Below the pieces are notes generated by a model. The model saw only the letters and a program-made list of their open reading frames with translations. It made no database searches and was not told where the DNA came from. From Acinetobacter puyangensis (GTDB lineage Bacteria; Pseudomonadota; Gammaproteobacteria; Pseudomonadales; Moraxellaceae), in assembly GCF_900096995.1 (NCBI RefSeq), contig NZ_OANT01000004.1:248001-312000 (forward strand): a stretch of 64,000 bases of DNA. Direction: 5' to 3'. Shown here in pieces: positions 1 through 8,029 of this stretch. A program made the translations under genes and the position numbers. The number at the start of each line of letters is the position of its first letter. The first letter of the stretch is position 1.

Positions 1-2
1 AT

Positions 3-728
3 ATTGGGTCTGATTTGGATTATGTGGTTAACGCCGTCAAAACCATTCGCAGCGCCTTGGGTGGTCAAGTGCCTTTGATTGGTTTTTCCGGTAGTCCGTG
101 GACATTGGCGACTTATATGATTGAGGGCGGCTCTAGTAAGGATTATCGTTATAGCAAAGAAATGTTATATGCCAGACCTGAGCTATTACATGCCCTGTTA
201 GACCATCTGGCAGATACGGTGATCGATTATCTTAATGCGCAGATTGAGGCTGGGGCGCAGGTGATTCAGATTTTTGACAGTTGGGGCGGGGCATTGGCGC
301 ATCGTGAATATGTCGAATTTTCCTTAAATTATATGCAAAAAATCGTCGCAGGTTTAATCAAGGAAAAAGAAGGGCAGAAAATTCCGGTTATTCTGTTTAC
401 CAAAGGTGGCGGGCAGTGGTTAGGGCAGATGCTGGACACAGATGCAGATGCATTTGGACTGGATTGGACCACATCTTTAAATACTGCGCGTCAAACTGTC
501 AATGGTCGGGCTGCATTACAGGGTAATCTTGATCCGTCAACCTTGTATGGCAATACACAATCCATTGAAAAAGCAGTCAAATTAATGCTTGATGATGCCT
601 ATGCGCATGGCGAAAAAACAGGTTATGTGGCAAATCTTGGACATGGGATTACCCAATGGGTTGATCCTGCCAATCCAAAAGTATTTATTGATACTGTGCA
701 TGAATATAGCCAGAAATATTTGCGCTAA
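3..728 (+). CDS. hemE: Uroporphyrinogen decarboxylase, 3' part (cut by window start)
   Basis: Cytoplasmic haem-pathway enzyme that removes four carboxyl groups from uroporphyrinogen III to give coproporphyrinogen III. The frame is open from the window edge, and the visible 241 residues are the C-terminal two thirds of a family that is usually about 355 residues long. The conserved substrate-pocket stretch [20 protein letters not shown] lies near the start, QIFDSWGG in the middle, and the NLGHGI...P segment near the C-terminus, all typical of HemE. The TTG at 15 is an internal codon, not the start, since homology continues upstream of it. The next gene begins 13 bases after the stop. Confidence 0.96.
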   Translation: MGSDLDYVVNAVKTIRSALGGQVPLIGFSGSPWTLATYMIEGGSSKDYRYSKEMLYARPELLHALLDHLADTVIDYLNAQIEAGAQVIQIFDSWGGALAHREYVEFSLNYMQKIVAGLIKEKEGQKIPVILFTKGGGQWLGQMLDTDADAFGLDWTTSLNTARQTVNGRAALQGNLDPSTLYGNTQSIEKAVKLMLDDAYAHGEKTGYVANLGHGITQWVDPANPKVFIDTVHEYSQKYLR

Positions 729-741
729 TTCGGTTTAGTCC

Positions 742-1545
742 TTGCGTATTTTATTTTTCTCTCTGCTCGAGTTTTTGTGTAAGGCTGTTTCGGCGGCCTT
801 ATTTGGTATCCTGTTATTGCTGGCTTTTGCTATCACGGCACCGATGGCGCATGACGCATTTTGGGGCTTTTATCGCTACGATTATCTGTTATTTTTTGCG
901 TTGCTTATTCAGGTTTTATTGCTGTATTTTAAATTGGAAAGCTGGACTGAAGCTCGCGTGATTGCGTTATTTCATCTACTGGCGATGGTGATGGAAATCT
1001 TTTTGACGCATCCATCAATTGCTTCATGGCAATATCCGCAGCCGGCTGTATTTAAACTTTGGACTGTGCCGTTATTTGCTGGTTTTATGTATTCGGCTGT
1101 AGGTAGTTTTTTTGCCCGCAGTCTTAGATTATTTCAGGTCAGCTTTATCAATTTACCTGAGTTTAGGTTAATGCTGTTATTGGCGGTGTTATCCTATATT
1201 AATTTTATGAGCAAATTTTTTGTACCCGATATTCGCTATCTTTTATTTGCTTGTTCTATTTTTATCTTCTGGAAAACCAAATTATTATTTCAGGTACAAC
1301 AACGTACTTATCAATTGCCCATGTTGTTGGTGTTCGTGATTTTAGCCTTTTTAATCTGGATTGCCGAAAATATCAGTACTTTTTATCAAATCTGGTTGTA
1401 TCCAAGTCAGGTTGATACATGGCATATGGTCGGTTGGAGCAAGCTCGGTTCATGGTATTTATTATTGCTGCTGAGTCTGGTACTGGTGCTACGTATTTTA
1501 GGTGTACAGCAGCAAGGTAAATGGCAACTGAAAGTTAACAAATAA
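742..1545 (+). CDS. DUF817 family integral membrane protein
   Basis: A 267-residue protein that is almost wholly hydrophobic, with about eight predicted membrane-spanning segments. The length and the W-rich segments between helices (SWQYPQPAVFKLW, DTWHMVGWSKLGSWY) fit the uncharacterised DUF817 family. Function is unknown. The predicted start is a TTG at 742 without a clear ribosome binding site. The first in-frame ATG lies 34 codons further on and would delete the first helix, so TTG is preferred. It follows hemE by 13 bases and may be co-transcribed with it, but nothing ties it to haem synthesis. Confidence 0.75.
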   Translation: MRILFFSLLEFLCKAVSAALFGILLLLAFAITAPMAHDAFWGFYRYDYLLFFALLIQVLLLYFKLESWTEARVIALFHLLAMVMEIFLTHPSIASWQYPQPAVFKLWTVPLFAGFMYSAVGSFFARSLRLFQVSFINLPEFRLMLLLAVLSYINFMSKFFVPDIRYLLFACSIFIFWKTKLLFQVQQRTYQLPMLLVFVILAFLIWIAENISTFYQIWLYPSQVDTWHMVGWSKLGSWYLLLLLSLVLVLRILGVQQQGKWQLKVNK

Positions 1546-1670
1546 AAGAAATTGATGATTTAATTTTGTGATGCTTAGGATCATGTTTTTCATTGAGCGC
1601 AATGTTATTTCTGATCCTGAGTCATGTTAAGATAAGCCCAGTTAAAGTAAATATATTTTAAGAGGACGTG

Positions 1671-2291
1671 ATGAGTCTAGATTTGCAGAAAGTAAATGCC
1701 GAAATCGGTCATGATGCAGAAAAACTGGTTGAATGGGCATTAGGACTGAATAAAAAAGCGATTGTGACCACCAATTTTCGTCCGTTTGAAGCCGTGATTC
1801 TACATATGTTGACTCGTGTTCAACCCGACATTCCAGTGGTGTGGATGGACAATGGTTATAACACTGAAACCACCTATCGCTATGTTGATGAACTCACCAA
1901 ACTATTGAACCTGAATCTGATTACCTATTTGCCCAAGCGTTCCCGTGCGCATCGTGAGGCCATTGATGGGACTGTGCCGGCTTTGGATGATCCACGTCAT
2001 GCTGCATTTACCGCAGAAGTAAAACTTGAACCATTTAATCGTGCTTTAGCTGAAATGCAACCTGAGGTTTGGTTTACTGCTTTACGTGCCACAGATACAG
2101 CACAACGTGCTCAAATGGAAGCTGTCAGTATTAATCCCGATGGTTTGATTAAAGTTGCGCCATTATTGCACTGGCATGCCAAAGATCTATGGACGTATAT
2201 GCAAAAACATAATTTACCAGATAATGAAGATTATTTTGATCCAACCAAAGCCGAAGAACATCGTGAATGTGGTTTGCATTTGGAACATTAA
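1671..2291 (+). CDS. cysH: Phosphoadenylyl/adenylyl-sulfate reductase
   Basis: Assimilatory sulfate reduction: reduces activated sulfate (PAPS or APS) to sulfite with thioredoxin. At 206 residues it is slightly shorter than the E. coli enzyme (244). It shows the PP-loop-like N-terminal fold (AIVTTNFRPFEAVILHML), the central WFTALRATDT region, and near the C-terminus the ECGLH motif with the catalytic cysteine. I see no extra CC...CC iron-sulfur cysteines, which favours the PAPS-type enzyme. The ATG at 1671 is chosen over the GTG at 1668 because the AGAGGA box at 1661-1666 is better spaced for it. It has its own upstream gap of about 120 bases and a terminator at 2326-2361. Confidence 0.93.
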   Translation: MSLDLQKVNAEIGHDAEKLVEWALGLNKKAIVTTNFRPFEAVILHMLTRVQPDIPVVWMDNGYNTETTYRYVDELTKLLNLNLITYLPKRSRAHREAIDGTVPALDDPRHAAFTAEVKLEPFNRALAEMQPEVWFTALRATDTAQRAQMEAVSINPDGLIKVAPLLHWHAKDLWTYMQKHNLPDNEDYFDPTKAEEHRECGLHLEH

Positions 2292-2325
2292 GACTGTTTT
2301 AATTATTGTGTGATGTTGAATGAAT

Positions 2326-2361
2326 AAAAAACGCTGCCTTGGATTCAAAGCAGCGTTTTTT
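2326..2361. terminator. Bidirectional intrinsic terminator between cysH and the siderophore receptor
   Basis: The arms AAAAAACGCTGC and GCAGCGTTTTTT pair perfectly around a 12-base loop. The A-run and T-run flank the GC core, so it can end transcription from both converging genes. Confidence 0.85.
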
Positions 2362-2385
2362 ATTAGACTCAAGATGGAATGTGCT

Positions 2386-4581
2386 TTAATAATTCCATTC
2401 CAGACTCAGCAGATAATTGCGTGGGGTACCATAGAAATTATTCATACCATTAACACGAGCCTTTTGATTCTCATAATAACGCTTATCCGACAGGTTTTGC
2501 CCGATCAAATTCAAGGCGAAATTTGGATTAAATCGATAACGTAAGTTGGCATTATATAAAGTATAACCGCCTTGTTTTACATTATATAAACTATCGGTTC
2601 CAGTTTGTGCAGTAACACCAGCACCCACGGTTAGATTTTCTAAAGCACCACTGAATTGATAGCTGCTATAGGCTCTAAACATATGTTCGGGCGTATGTTT
2701 GCTAAAGTTTGTGCCATTCTCATATATCGTTCCTTCTGTTTTGAGATATTTGCTTTTGTTATAGGTATAACCAGCAAACAGCTGCCATTCGGGTAAAATT
2801 TTTCCCGAAATTTCCAGATCCAGACCGCGACTACGGACTTTACCTTCGGGTGCATAAAAATTAGTTCCGGCAACTGCGATTGCACGATTTTCCTGTTTTA
2901 CCTGAAAAAGTGCGGCAGCAAGCTGAAGATCGCCACTAAACAGTTCGGATTTTATGCCCAGTTCCTGATTGCTGCCAATCAGAGGATCTAACATGCTACC
3001 ATTCATGCCTCGGGCACTTTGTGGTTTAAAGATTTCGGTATAGCTGACATATATGCTGGTTGACGGTGTGAAATCAAAGGTTAATCCGGTATAAGGAATA
3101 AATTTTTTCTTTTTAACATCAGCACTTTTGATATAATCTCTATCTATTTGTCCTTGATATTTATAATATTGTATAGATCCTCCAGAATTAAAATCGGTAT
3201 AACGTCCGCCTGCAATCAGATGTAGACGATCCAGTAGGTTAAAACGAGTACCTAATGCAATTGCTTTTTGCTTAATCTTTCTTTTTGATAAATTGTCGTT
3301 ATGTATTATTGAATTATCATTCCAATCAGGTTCAGTGATTTGTGAGGGTTGAAAGGTATAAATGTTGTACTGAGTTGAATTTAGATGTTGTTTCCATTGA
3401 GAATTTTGATTTTCTTTACTATAGTTAAGTGTCCCGAATAAGTCATGGTCACGACCTAATAGCTGATATTTGCCTGATAACGTAGTGTTAAAGATGAATT
3501 CATCACCATCGTTATCATAAAATTGCATATTATTGAGCTGTAATAATCCATCATTCGCCACACCAACATAGTTGCTATTGCCATGCCCTAATGCTGCAAA
3601 TTTTTGAGTTGAGTCATACCATGTGGCATTGACTTTACTATTAAGTTTCCAGTCATCATTAAAATTATAGATCAGCTCTGCAAACAAATTGGATTTTTTA
3701 AAATTGTCTTCTGACCAGTCAGCACCAAGAAAGGTATTTTTATTTAAATTCAGGCTCTTACTGCCAATTCCCATGGGGAGACCGAAAATGTCCGGCATAT
3801 CCTCAACCTGTTGATAGAGTCCACCGACACGGAATAATGCTTGATCGTTCAAATCAAAATCCAATACGCCATAAAGGGTCTGATTATTCTTTTCTATTGA
3901 TGTTTTGAACGATTCACTATCACCTGCAACTGCCACCACACGCCCACGAATATCATGATCCTGATTTAAGCTGCCAGATACATCAACGCTGGAACGAATA
4001 TTGTCCCAACTACCATATTGTAGTTTGCCATTTGCCTGAAATTCTTCAGTCGGTTTTTTCCGTACCGCATTGATGGTACCGCCCGGTTCACCATTGCTCT
4101 GAGTTAATCCAGATGCACCCCGTAAAACTTCGATATGTTGGTAGATTTCCAGATCGGTCATACTTGAGGCAGAGCGATAGGGATTACCTGAGGCACCAGA
4201 AGCGACAGTACTGCTCATACCATCTTCTTCAATTTGATCAATATAAAAACCACGTGACTGAAAACGATAACGGCCAGAATCTCGAATCACATTAATGCCT
4301 GTGGTTTGTTTGAGTGCATCAGCAATATTATTGAGCCCAAGATTGCTGATTTGTTCCTGACTAATCACGCTAATTGATTGTGGTGTTTCTTTTAGACTTA
4401 ATTGCATACCAGTGGTCGTGCTCATGACAGAAGATGGCATTGCAGTGATGACAATAGTTTCCAGACTTTTTACCGGAGATTGTTCTGGTGTTGATGAGGG
4501 ATTGGTTTCGGCAAAAATCTGTGTACTTTGTACAGCAACAATCGCCAGACAAATTTTTTGCAAAGAAAAAATAGGATTCAT
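2386..4581 (-). CDS. TonB-dependent siderophore receptor
   Basis: Outer-membrane, TonB-energised transporter of a ferric siderophore. The 731 residues comprise a signal peptide (about 1-24, ending near IFAET), a TonB-box-like ETIVITA segment, a plug domain (about residues 60-170, with LKETPQSISVIS, LRGASGL and GEPGGTINAVRKKP), and a 22-strand barrel ending in an aromatic residue (SLEWNY). The plug is of the FhuE/FpvA-like class. There is no N-terminal STN signalling domain, so it probably does not drive an anti-sigma relay. A strong Fur-box-like site sits 66-84 bases upstream. No siderophore synthesis or ABC import genes lie nearby, so it is an orphan receptor. The ligand cannot be told from sequence. 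Confidence 0.93.
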   Translation of the reverse strand: MNPIFSLQKICLAIVAVQSTQIFAETNPSSTPEQSPVKSLETIVITAMPSSVMSTTTGMQLSLKETPQSISVISQEQISNLGLNNIADALKQTTGINVIRDSGRYRFQSRGFYIDQIEEDGMSSTVASGASGNPYRSASSMTDLEIYQHIEVLRGASGLTQSNGEPGGTINAVRKKPTEEFQANGKLQYGSWDNIRSSVDVSGSLNQDHDIRGRVVAVAGDSESFKTSIEKNNQTLYGVLDFDLNDQALFRVGGLYQQVEDMPDIFGLPMGIGSKSLNLNKNTFLGADWSEDNFKKSNLFAELIYNFNDDWKLNSKVNATWYDSTQKFAALGHGNSNYVGVANDGLLQLNNMQFYDNDGDEFIFNTTLSGKYQLLGRDHDLFGTLNYSKENQNSQWKQHLNSTQYNIYTFQPSQITEPDWNDNSIIHNDNLSKRKIKQKAIALGTRFNLLDRLHLIAGGRYTDFNSGGSIQYYKYQGQIDRDYIKSADVKKKKFIPYTGLTFDFTPSTSIYVSYTEIFKPQSARGMNGSMLDPLIGSNQELGIKSELFSGDLQLAAALFQVKQENRAIAVAGTNFYAPEGKVRSRGLDLEISGKILPEWQLFAGYTYNKSKYLKTEGTIYENGTNFSKHTPEHMFRAYSSYQFSGALENLTVGAGVTAQTGTDSLYNVKQGGYTLYNANLRYRFNPNFALNLIGQNLSDKRYYENQKARVNGMNNFYGTPRNYLLSLEWNY

Positions 4582-4646
4582 TGTGAATACCTTAACTAAA
4601 CAGGGAGATTAAAGAGAAAAGTATTAAATTGTTATCGTATTGTATA

Positions 4647-4665
4647 GATATTGATAATCACTACC
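4647..4665 (-). promoter_or_regulatory. Fur box upstream of the TonB-dependent receptor
   Basis: The 19 bases GATATTGATAATCACTACC match the classical Fur consensus GATAATGATAATCATTATC at 16 of 19 positions. The location just upstream of an iron-siderophore receptor supports iron-dependent repression. Confidence 0.75.
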
Positions 4666-4721
4666 AATGGCAAATTATTTATTTTTGATTCTTATTTGCA
4701 TTTCTACATCATTGATAAAAT

Positions 4722-6131
4722 TCAGGACGGATGTGTAATTGTCTGGATTATGGTAGCCAGCGAATGTTGGGTTTGATCGTTTAACTCAAAGGAGCAATTT
4801 AAACGAATAAAATGCTGTTGCTGGCGATTGACTGTAAACAACTGACTCGGTGCGATACCGATATGATGTGTCAAAAGTGTTTGATACAGTTGGGTACTGT
4901 CTATATGTTTGGGCAGTTTAATCCAGATAAAATAGCCACTTGGATAATAATATACATCACATTCTTCGGGCAGGTGTTGTTTTAAATAACGATAAAATAA
5001 TTTTTTATGGCGTTCTAGTTGTAAACGCAAGGATCGTAAGTGTTTTTCATAATGATGTGTGGATAAAAAATCAACCAGTGCATGTTGTAGCAGGGGACTG
5101 ACAGCAATGGTACTCATCAACTGTAAATGTTGAATTTGATTGGAGAGTTTTCGGTGATGCACCCAGCCGACCCGAAAACCGGCGCCTAATGTTTTGGAAA
5201 ACGACGAGCAGTGCAAGACTCGATGATCTTGATCAAAATATTTTACCGATAATGGTTTTTTACTGCCAAAATAAAGTTCCTGATAGACATCATCTTCAAT
5301 CAGATAAACCTGATAGTGTGCCAGCAATTGTGCAATTTTTTGTTTGATGTCATCGTTTACACTAAAGCCAATCGGATTATGACTATTGAGCATTAGCCAG
5401 CAGACTTTGATCGGATACATCTGTAGGCATTGTTCAAATTTTTCCAGATCAAAACCATATTCGGGATGTTCCGGCAAGGTAATTACATTTAAGCCCAAAC
5501 GTTCCGCTGCCTGCCATGTGCCATAAAAAATAGTTTGTTGTAATAAAATATAGTCGCCGGGTTTTGCTACAGCCTGTAAGGATAGATTTAATGCATCCAG
5601 ACAACCGGAGGTGATGACAATATCCTGTGGTTCTGTGGCAATGCCTTGCAAACTATACCGACGTGCAATGATTTGCTGTAATGTCAACAGACCAGGTGGC
5701 ATACTGGCGCTACTTTCATAGCTTTGTTTACGCCGGGCATGTTGTGCCACGATTTGTAATAATTTGGGCTGATGGAGCAATGCGGTATTGGGAAACGCAG
5801 ATCCAAATGGCAAGATATTGGTTGGTTGAATTGATTTGAGATAATCAAATACAAAGGAATTCATCTGGATGTTGGATTGCAATGTGGAATCTTCAATACG
5901 ATCCAGTGCTGTGGGCTGCATGTTTTGATCGGCAACATAATAACCCGATTTTTCTCTGGCAAAGACCAGTCCTCGTGCTTCGAGTTCCTGATACGCATTT
6001 AAAACTGTCATCAAACTATAACCGGAGGTCTGCGCCTGTTCCCGCAAGGAAGGGAGTTTTTGATGTGGTTTCCACACGCCCTGTTCGATGAGTTGATGCA
6101 AGGTCTGTGCGAGTTGTTCAGCTTTAAACAT
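4722..6131 (-). CDS. MocR/PdxR-like regulator (GntR wHTH fused to aminotransferase domain)
   Basis: A 469-residue fusion regulator. Residues 1-70 form a GntR winged helix (KLPSLREQAQTSGYSLMTVLNAYQELEARG region). Residues from about 105 form a class I aminotransferase fold with the PLP-binding lysine in SFSKTLGAG (K313), an aspartate in LIEDDVY (D280) and an asparagine in LNSHNPIG. MocR proteins use PLP or an amino compound as effector and often regulate a divergent gene. Here the divergent gene is the 50-residue membrane protein at 6349, and the intervening region has three CTGTTAT half-sites. The exact subfamily (PdxR, GabR, TauR or other) and the effector cannot be assigned. No vitamin B6, GABA or taurine genes are adjacent. 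Confidence 0.92.
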   Translation of the reverse strand: MFKAEQLAQTLHQLIEQGVWKPHQKLPSLREQAQTSGYSLMTVLNAYQELEARGLVFAREKSGYYVADQNMQPTALDRIEDSTLQSNIQMNSFVFDYLKSIQPTNILPFGSAFPNTALLHQPKLLQIVAQHARRKQSYESSASMPPGLLTLQQIIARRYSLQGIATEPQDIVITSGCLDALNLSLQAVAKPGDYILLQQTIFYGTWQAAERLGLNVITLPEHPEYGFDLEKFEQCLQMYPIKVCWLMLNSHNPIGFSVNDDIKQKIAQLLAHYQVYLIEDDVYQELYFGSKKPLSVKYFDQDHRVLHCSSFSKTLGAGFRVGWVHHRKLSNQIQHLQLMSTIAVSPLLQHALVDFLSTHHYEKHLRSLRLQLERHKKLFYRYLKQHLPEECDVYYYPSGYFIWIKLPKHIDSTQLYQTLLTHHIGIAPSQLFTVNRQQQHFIRLNCSFELNDQTQHSLATIIQTITHPS

Positions 6132-6227
6132 ACGGGCTTTGGGGCAATAATACTAAAATAGAGTGAAGATCATCATGCTTATGCATTTGCTCAGGCAATA
6201 CCAGATACAAAATACTGCATAAAAAGT

Positions 6228-6289
6228 ATAACAGTTTTAAGGTAAATAAAATCTGTTATGTTTTTTTATCTAAAATGTATATCTGTTAT
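6228..6289. promoter_or_regulatory. Candidate MocR operator: three CTGTTAT half-sites
   Basis: CTGTTAT occurs at 6253-6259 and 6283-6289 as direct repeats exactly 30 bases apart; the shared core is ATCTGTTAT. The inverted copy ATAACAG lies at 6228-6234. Direct repeats plus an inverted half-site is the layout known for MocR-type regulators. The site lies between the MocR gene and the divergent small membrane-protein gene, with a TTGACA at 6294-6299 immediately after the last repeat. Assignment to this regulator is inference. Confidence 0.5.
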
Positions 6290-6348
6290 TTAATTGACAA
6301 CCCTTTAATAATGGAGCTGAGATAAGGCATAAATGCAGGTGATTGAAT

Positions 6349-6501
6349 ATGAATGATGAAAAACGTCCTCAACCAGCAAAAAAATATGCAGATAGTGGTA
6401 TGTCAGACAAGGCTTTTAAGAATATGATCTTTTATGGTTCGATTTATGTGCTGTTATTTTGTATAGGTGTATATTTTGCAGTATTTTATGATTTAAGTTA
6501 A
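6349..6501 (+). CDS. Small single-pass membrane protein (50 residues)
   Basis: I do not recognise a family. The product starts MNDEKRPQPAKKYADSG, a charged soluble N-terminus of about 25 residues, followed by one hydrophobic segment (about residues 27-47, IFYGSIYVLLFCIGVYFAVF). An AGGTGA ribosome binding site lies six bases before the ATG. It is transcribed divergently from the MocR regulator, with likely operator repeats between the two genes, so it is a candidate target. The cytoplasmic-tail-plus-one-helix layout is common among small regulatory membrane proteins, but no function can be claimed. Confidence 0.6.
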   Translation: MNDEKRPQPAKKYADSGMSDKAFKNMIFYGSIYVLLFCIGVYFAVFYDLS

Positions 6502-6529
6502 TGATTCTAAAATTTTTTAGTTGTGGATT

Positions 6530-6575
6530 GATGCTTTCTTTTTGATCGTGTACAAAACATTCTATTGAAAGCATC
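6530..6575. other. Inverted repeat between the small membrane-protein gene and tesA
   Basis: GATGCTTTC and GAAAGCATC pair over nine bases around a 28-base loop between two convergent genes. No T-run follows directly, so it is a poor terminator, though it may stabilise transcript ends. Confidence 0.35.
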
Positions 6576-6589
6576 CCGTTAAAGCATTT

Positions 6590-7213
6590 TTACTTTTTCA
6601 GACTAGGTTCGATATATTTCCACGCAGAATCAAGTAATTTAGTCTGTGCTTTCGCATTAGGATGCACTAGATCTGCTTGCATCAAGGCATTATTGCCGGC
6701 AATACCCTCAAGAAAAAATGGCATCAGTTGAATATTATGCTGCTTTGTCACCACCTGATAATTATTTTCAAAGGCTTTACTATAGCTGGTGCCATAATTA
6801 GGTGGAATTTTCATACCAAATAATAATACCTGTGCTTTACTATTTTTACTGAGCTGAATAAGTTGTGATAAATTTCTTTGGATTAACTGTGGCGGTTGTC
6901 CGCGCAAGCCATCATTGCCACCCAGCTCAATCACCACAATCTCTGGTTTATAGGTGCCAAGTAGCTTTGGTAATCTAGCCAGTGCGCCACTGGTGGTTTC
7001 TCCACTGACACTGGCATTGACCACACGATGCTGTTTAGGGTACTTTTGTTCAATACGTTGTTGTAGCAGTTTCACCCAACCCTGTTCAGGCGACATGCCA
7101 TAAGCTGCACTAATACTATCACCCACAATTAAAATGGTTTTGGCCTGCAAGGACATACTTGCCACGCCGCCGAGTGTGAATGTGATCAGAATTAAACGCA
7201 GTTTGGCTAACAT
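6590..7213 (-). CDS. tesA: SGNH-family arylesterase/thioesterase TesA
   Basis: Periplasmic multifunctional acyl-CoA thioesterase, lysophospholipase and arylesterase. From the chosen ATG the protein has 207 residues, close to E. coli TesA (208). It begins with a signal peptide ending around SLQA-KT. The block I motif is IVGDSISAAYG (Ser33), block III is ELGGNDGLRG with its asparagine, and block V is DLVHPN (Asp181 and His184), giving the full catalytic set. The longer frame up to 7291 is rejected because it would run into the divergent ABC gene, and because a GGAG box lies seven bases before 7213. It is divergent from ybbA/ybbP, as in E. coli. Confidence 0.9.
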   Translation of the reverse strand: MLAKLRLILITFTLGGVASMSLQAKTILIVGDSISAAYGMSPEQGWVKLLQQRIEQKYPKQHRVVNASVSGETTSGALARLPKLLGTYKPEIVVIELGGNDGLRGQPPQLIQRNLSQLIQLSKNSKAQVLLFGMKIPPNYGTSYSKAFENNYQVVTKQHNIQLMPFFLEGIAGNNALMQADLVHPNAKAQTKLLDSAWKYIEPSLKK

Positions 7214-7253
7214 CCCATGACTCCACAAATAAATAGTTAAGGCTTCTATCATC

Positions 7254-8027
7254 ATGCCACAAAGTTCTGAAAAAACAGTGATAAAAACCAAAAATCTCTC
7301 ACAAGTGATACAAATTCATGACCAAAAAATACATGTCTTAAAAGAGATTAATCTGGAAATATTCGCTCGGGAACAGGTGGCCATTACAGGCCGTTCGGGT
7401 TCTGGTAAATCCACCTTGCTAGGGCTATTGGCTGCACTGGATCGGCCTTCTAGTGGAGAGGTTTATCTGTGTGATTATCCGATCTATCAAATGAATGAAG
7501 AACAACGGGCTAAAGTTCGTCTGGAAAATATTGGTTTTGTCTTTCAGTCTTTTCAGCTGTTACCACATTTAACTGCTCTGGATAACGTCATGTTACCAAT
7601 GCGCTTGCAAGCACAATATCAGTATGCTGATGCAAAAAAACGTGCAACTGAAATGCTGGAACAAGTTGGACTATCCCGTCAAATGCAGCAAGCTCCCAAA
7701 GTTTTATCTGGTGGTGAGCAACAGCGTGTGGCCATTGCCCGTGCCTTGGTAACACAACCGAAAGTGGTTTTTGCCGATGAGCCAACAGGCAATCTCGATG
7801 GCGAAACGGCAAAAGAGATTGAGCATTTGTTATTTCAGATGAATAAAGAACTGGGTACAACACTGGTGTTGGTCACACATGATGCAAAACTTGCGGCACA
7901 GTGCCAAAGACAGATTCAACTGGTCGATGGCAATCTCCATGAACTGAGCATGGGTGAGATCAAAACACAAGCATCCAATACATCGCAATTTGAACCAAAC
8001 CAATCTATACCGCATGGAGCTTTGTAA
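7254..8027 (+). CDS. ybbA: ABC transporter ATP-binding protein, YbbA-like
   Basis: Cytoplasmic ATPase subunit of a MacB/LolD-type ABC system working with the permease encoded two bases downstream. The 257 residues contain Walker A GRSGSGKS (46-53), the Q-loop in [12 protein letters not shown], the signature LSGGEQQ (151-157), Walker [10 protein letters not shown] (about 171-179) and the switch histidine in LVTHD (209). The gene order tesA / ybbA-ybbP equals that of E. coli and many gammaproteobacteria. The transported substrate is unknown; a role in lipid or lipoprotein release is often suspected because of the LolD similarity and the tesA link. Confidence 0.92.
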   Translation: MPQSSEKTVIKTKNLSQVIQIHDQKIHVLKEINLEIFAREQVAITGRSGSGKSTLLGLLAALDRPSSGEVYLCDYPIYQMNEEQRAKVRLENIGFVFQSFQLLPHLTALDNVMLPMRLQAQYQYADAKKRATEMLEQVGLSRQMQQAPKVLSGGEQQRVAIARALVTQPKVVFADEPTGNLDGETAKEIEHLLFQMNKELGTTLVLVTHDAKLAAQCQRQIQLVDGNLHELSMGEIKTQASNTSQFEPNQSIPHGAL

Positions 8028-8029
8028 TC

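Noticed and set aside
2320..2544. Plus-strand frame over the cysH terminator and the receptor 3' end
   Set aside because: It runs through the terminator hairpin and is antisense to the receptor gene.
7214..7291. N-terminal extension of tesA
   Set aside because: Overlaps the divergent ybbA start and would bury the signal peptide.
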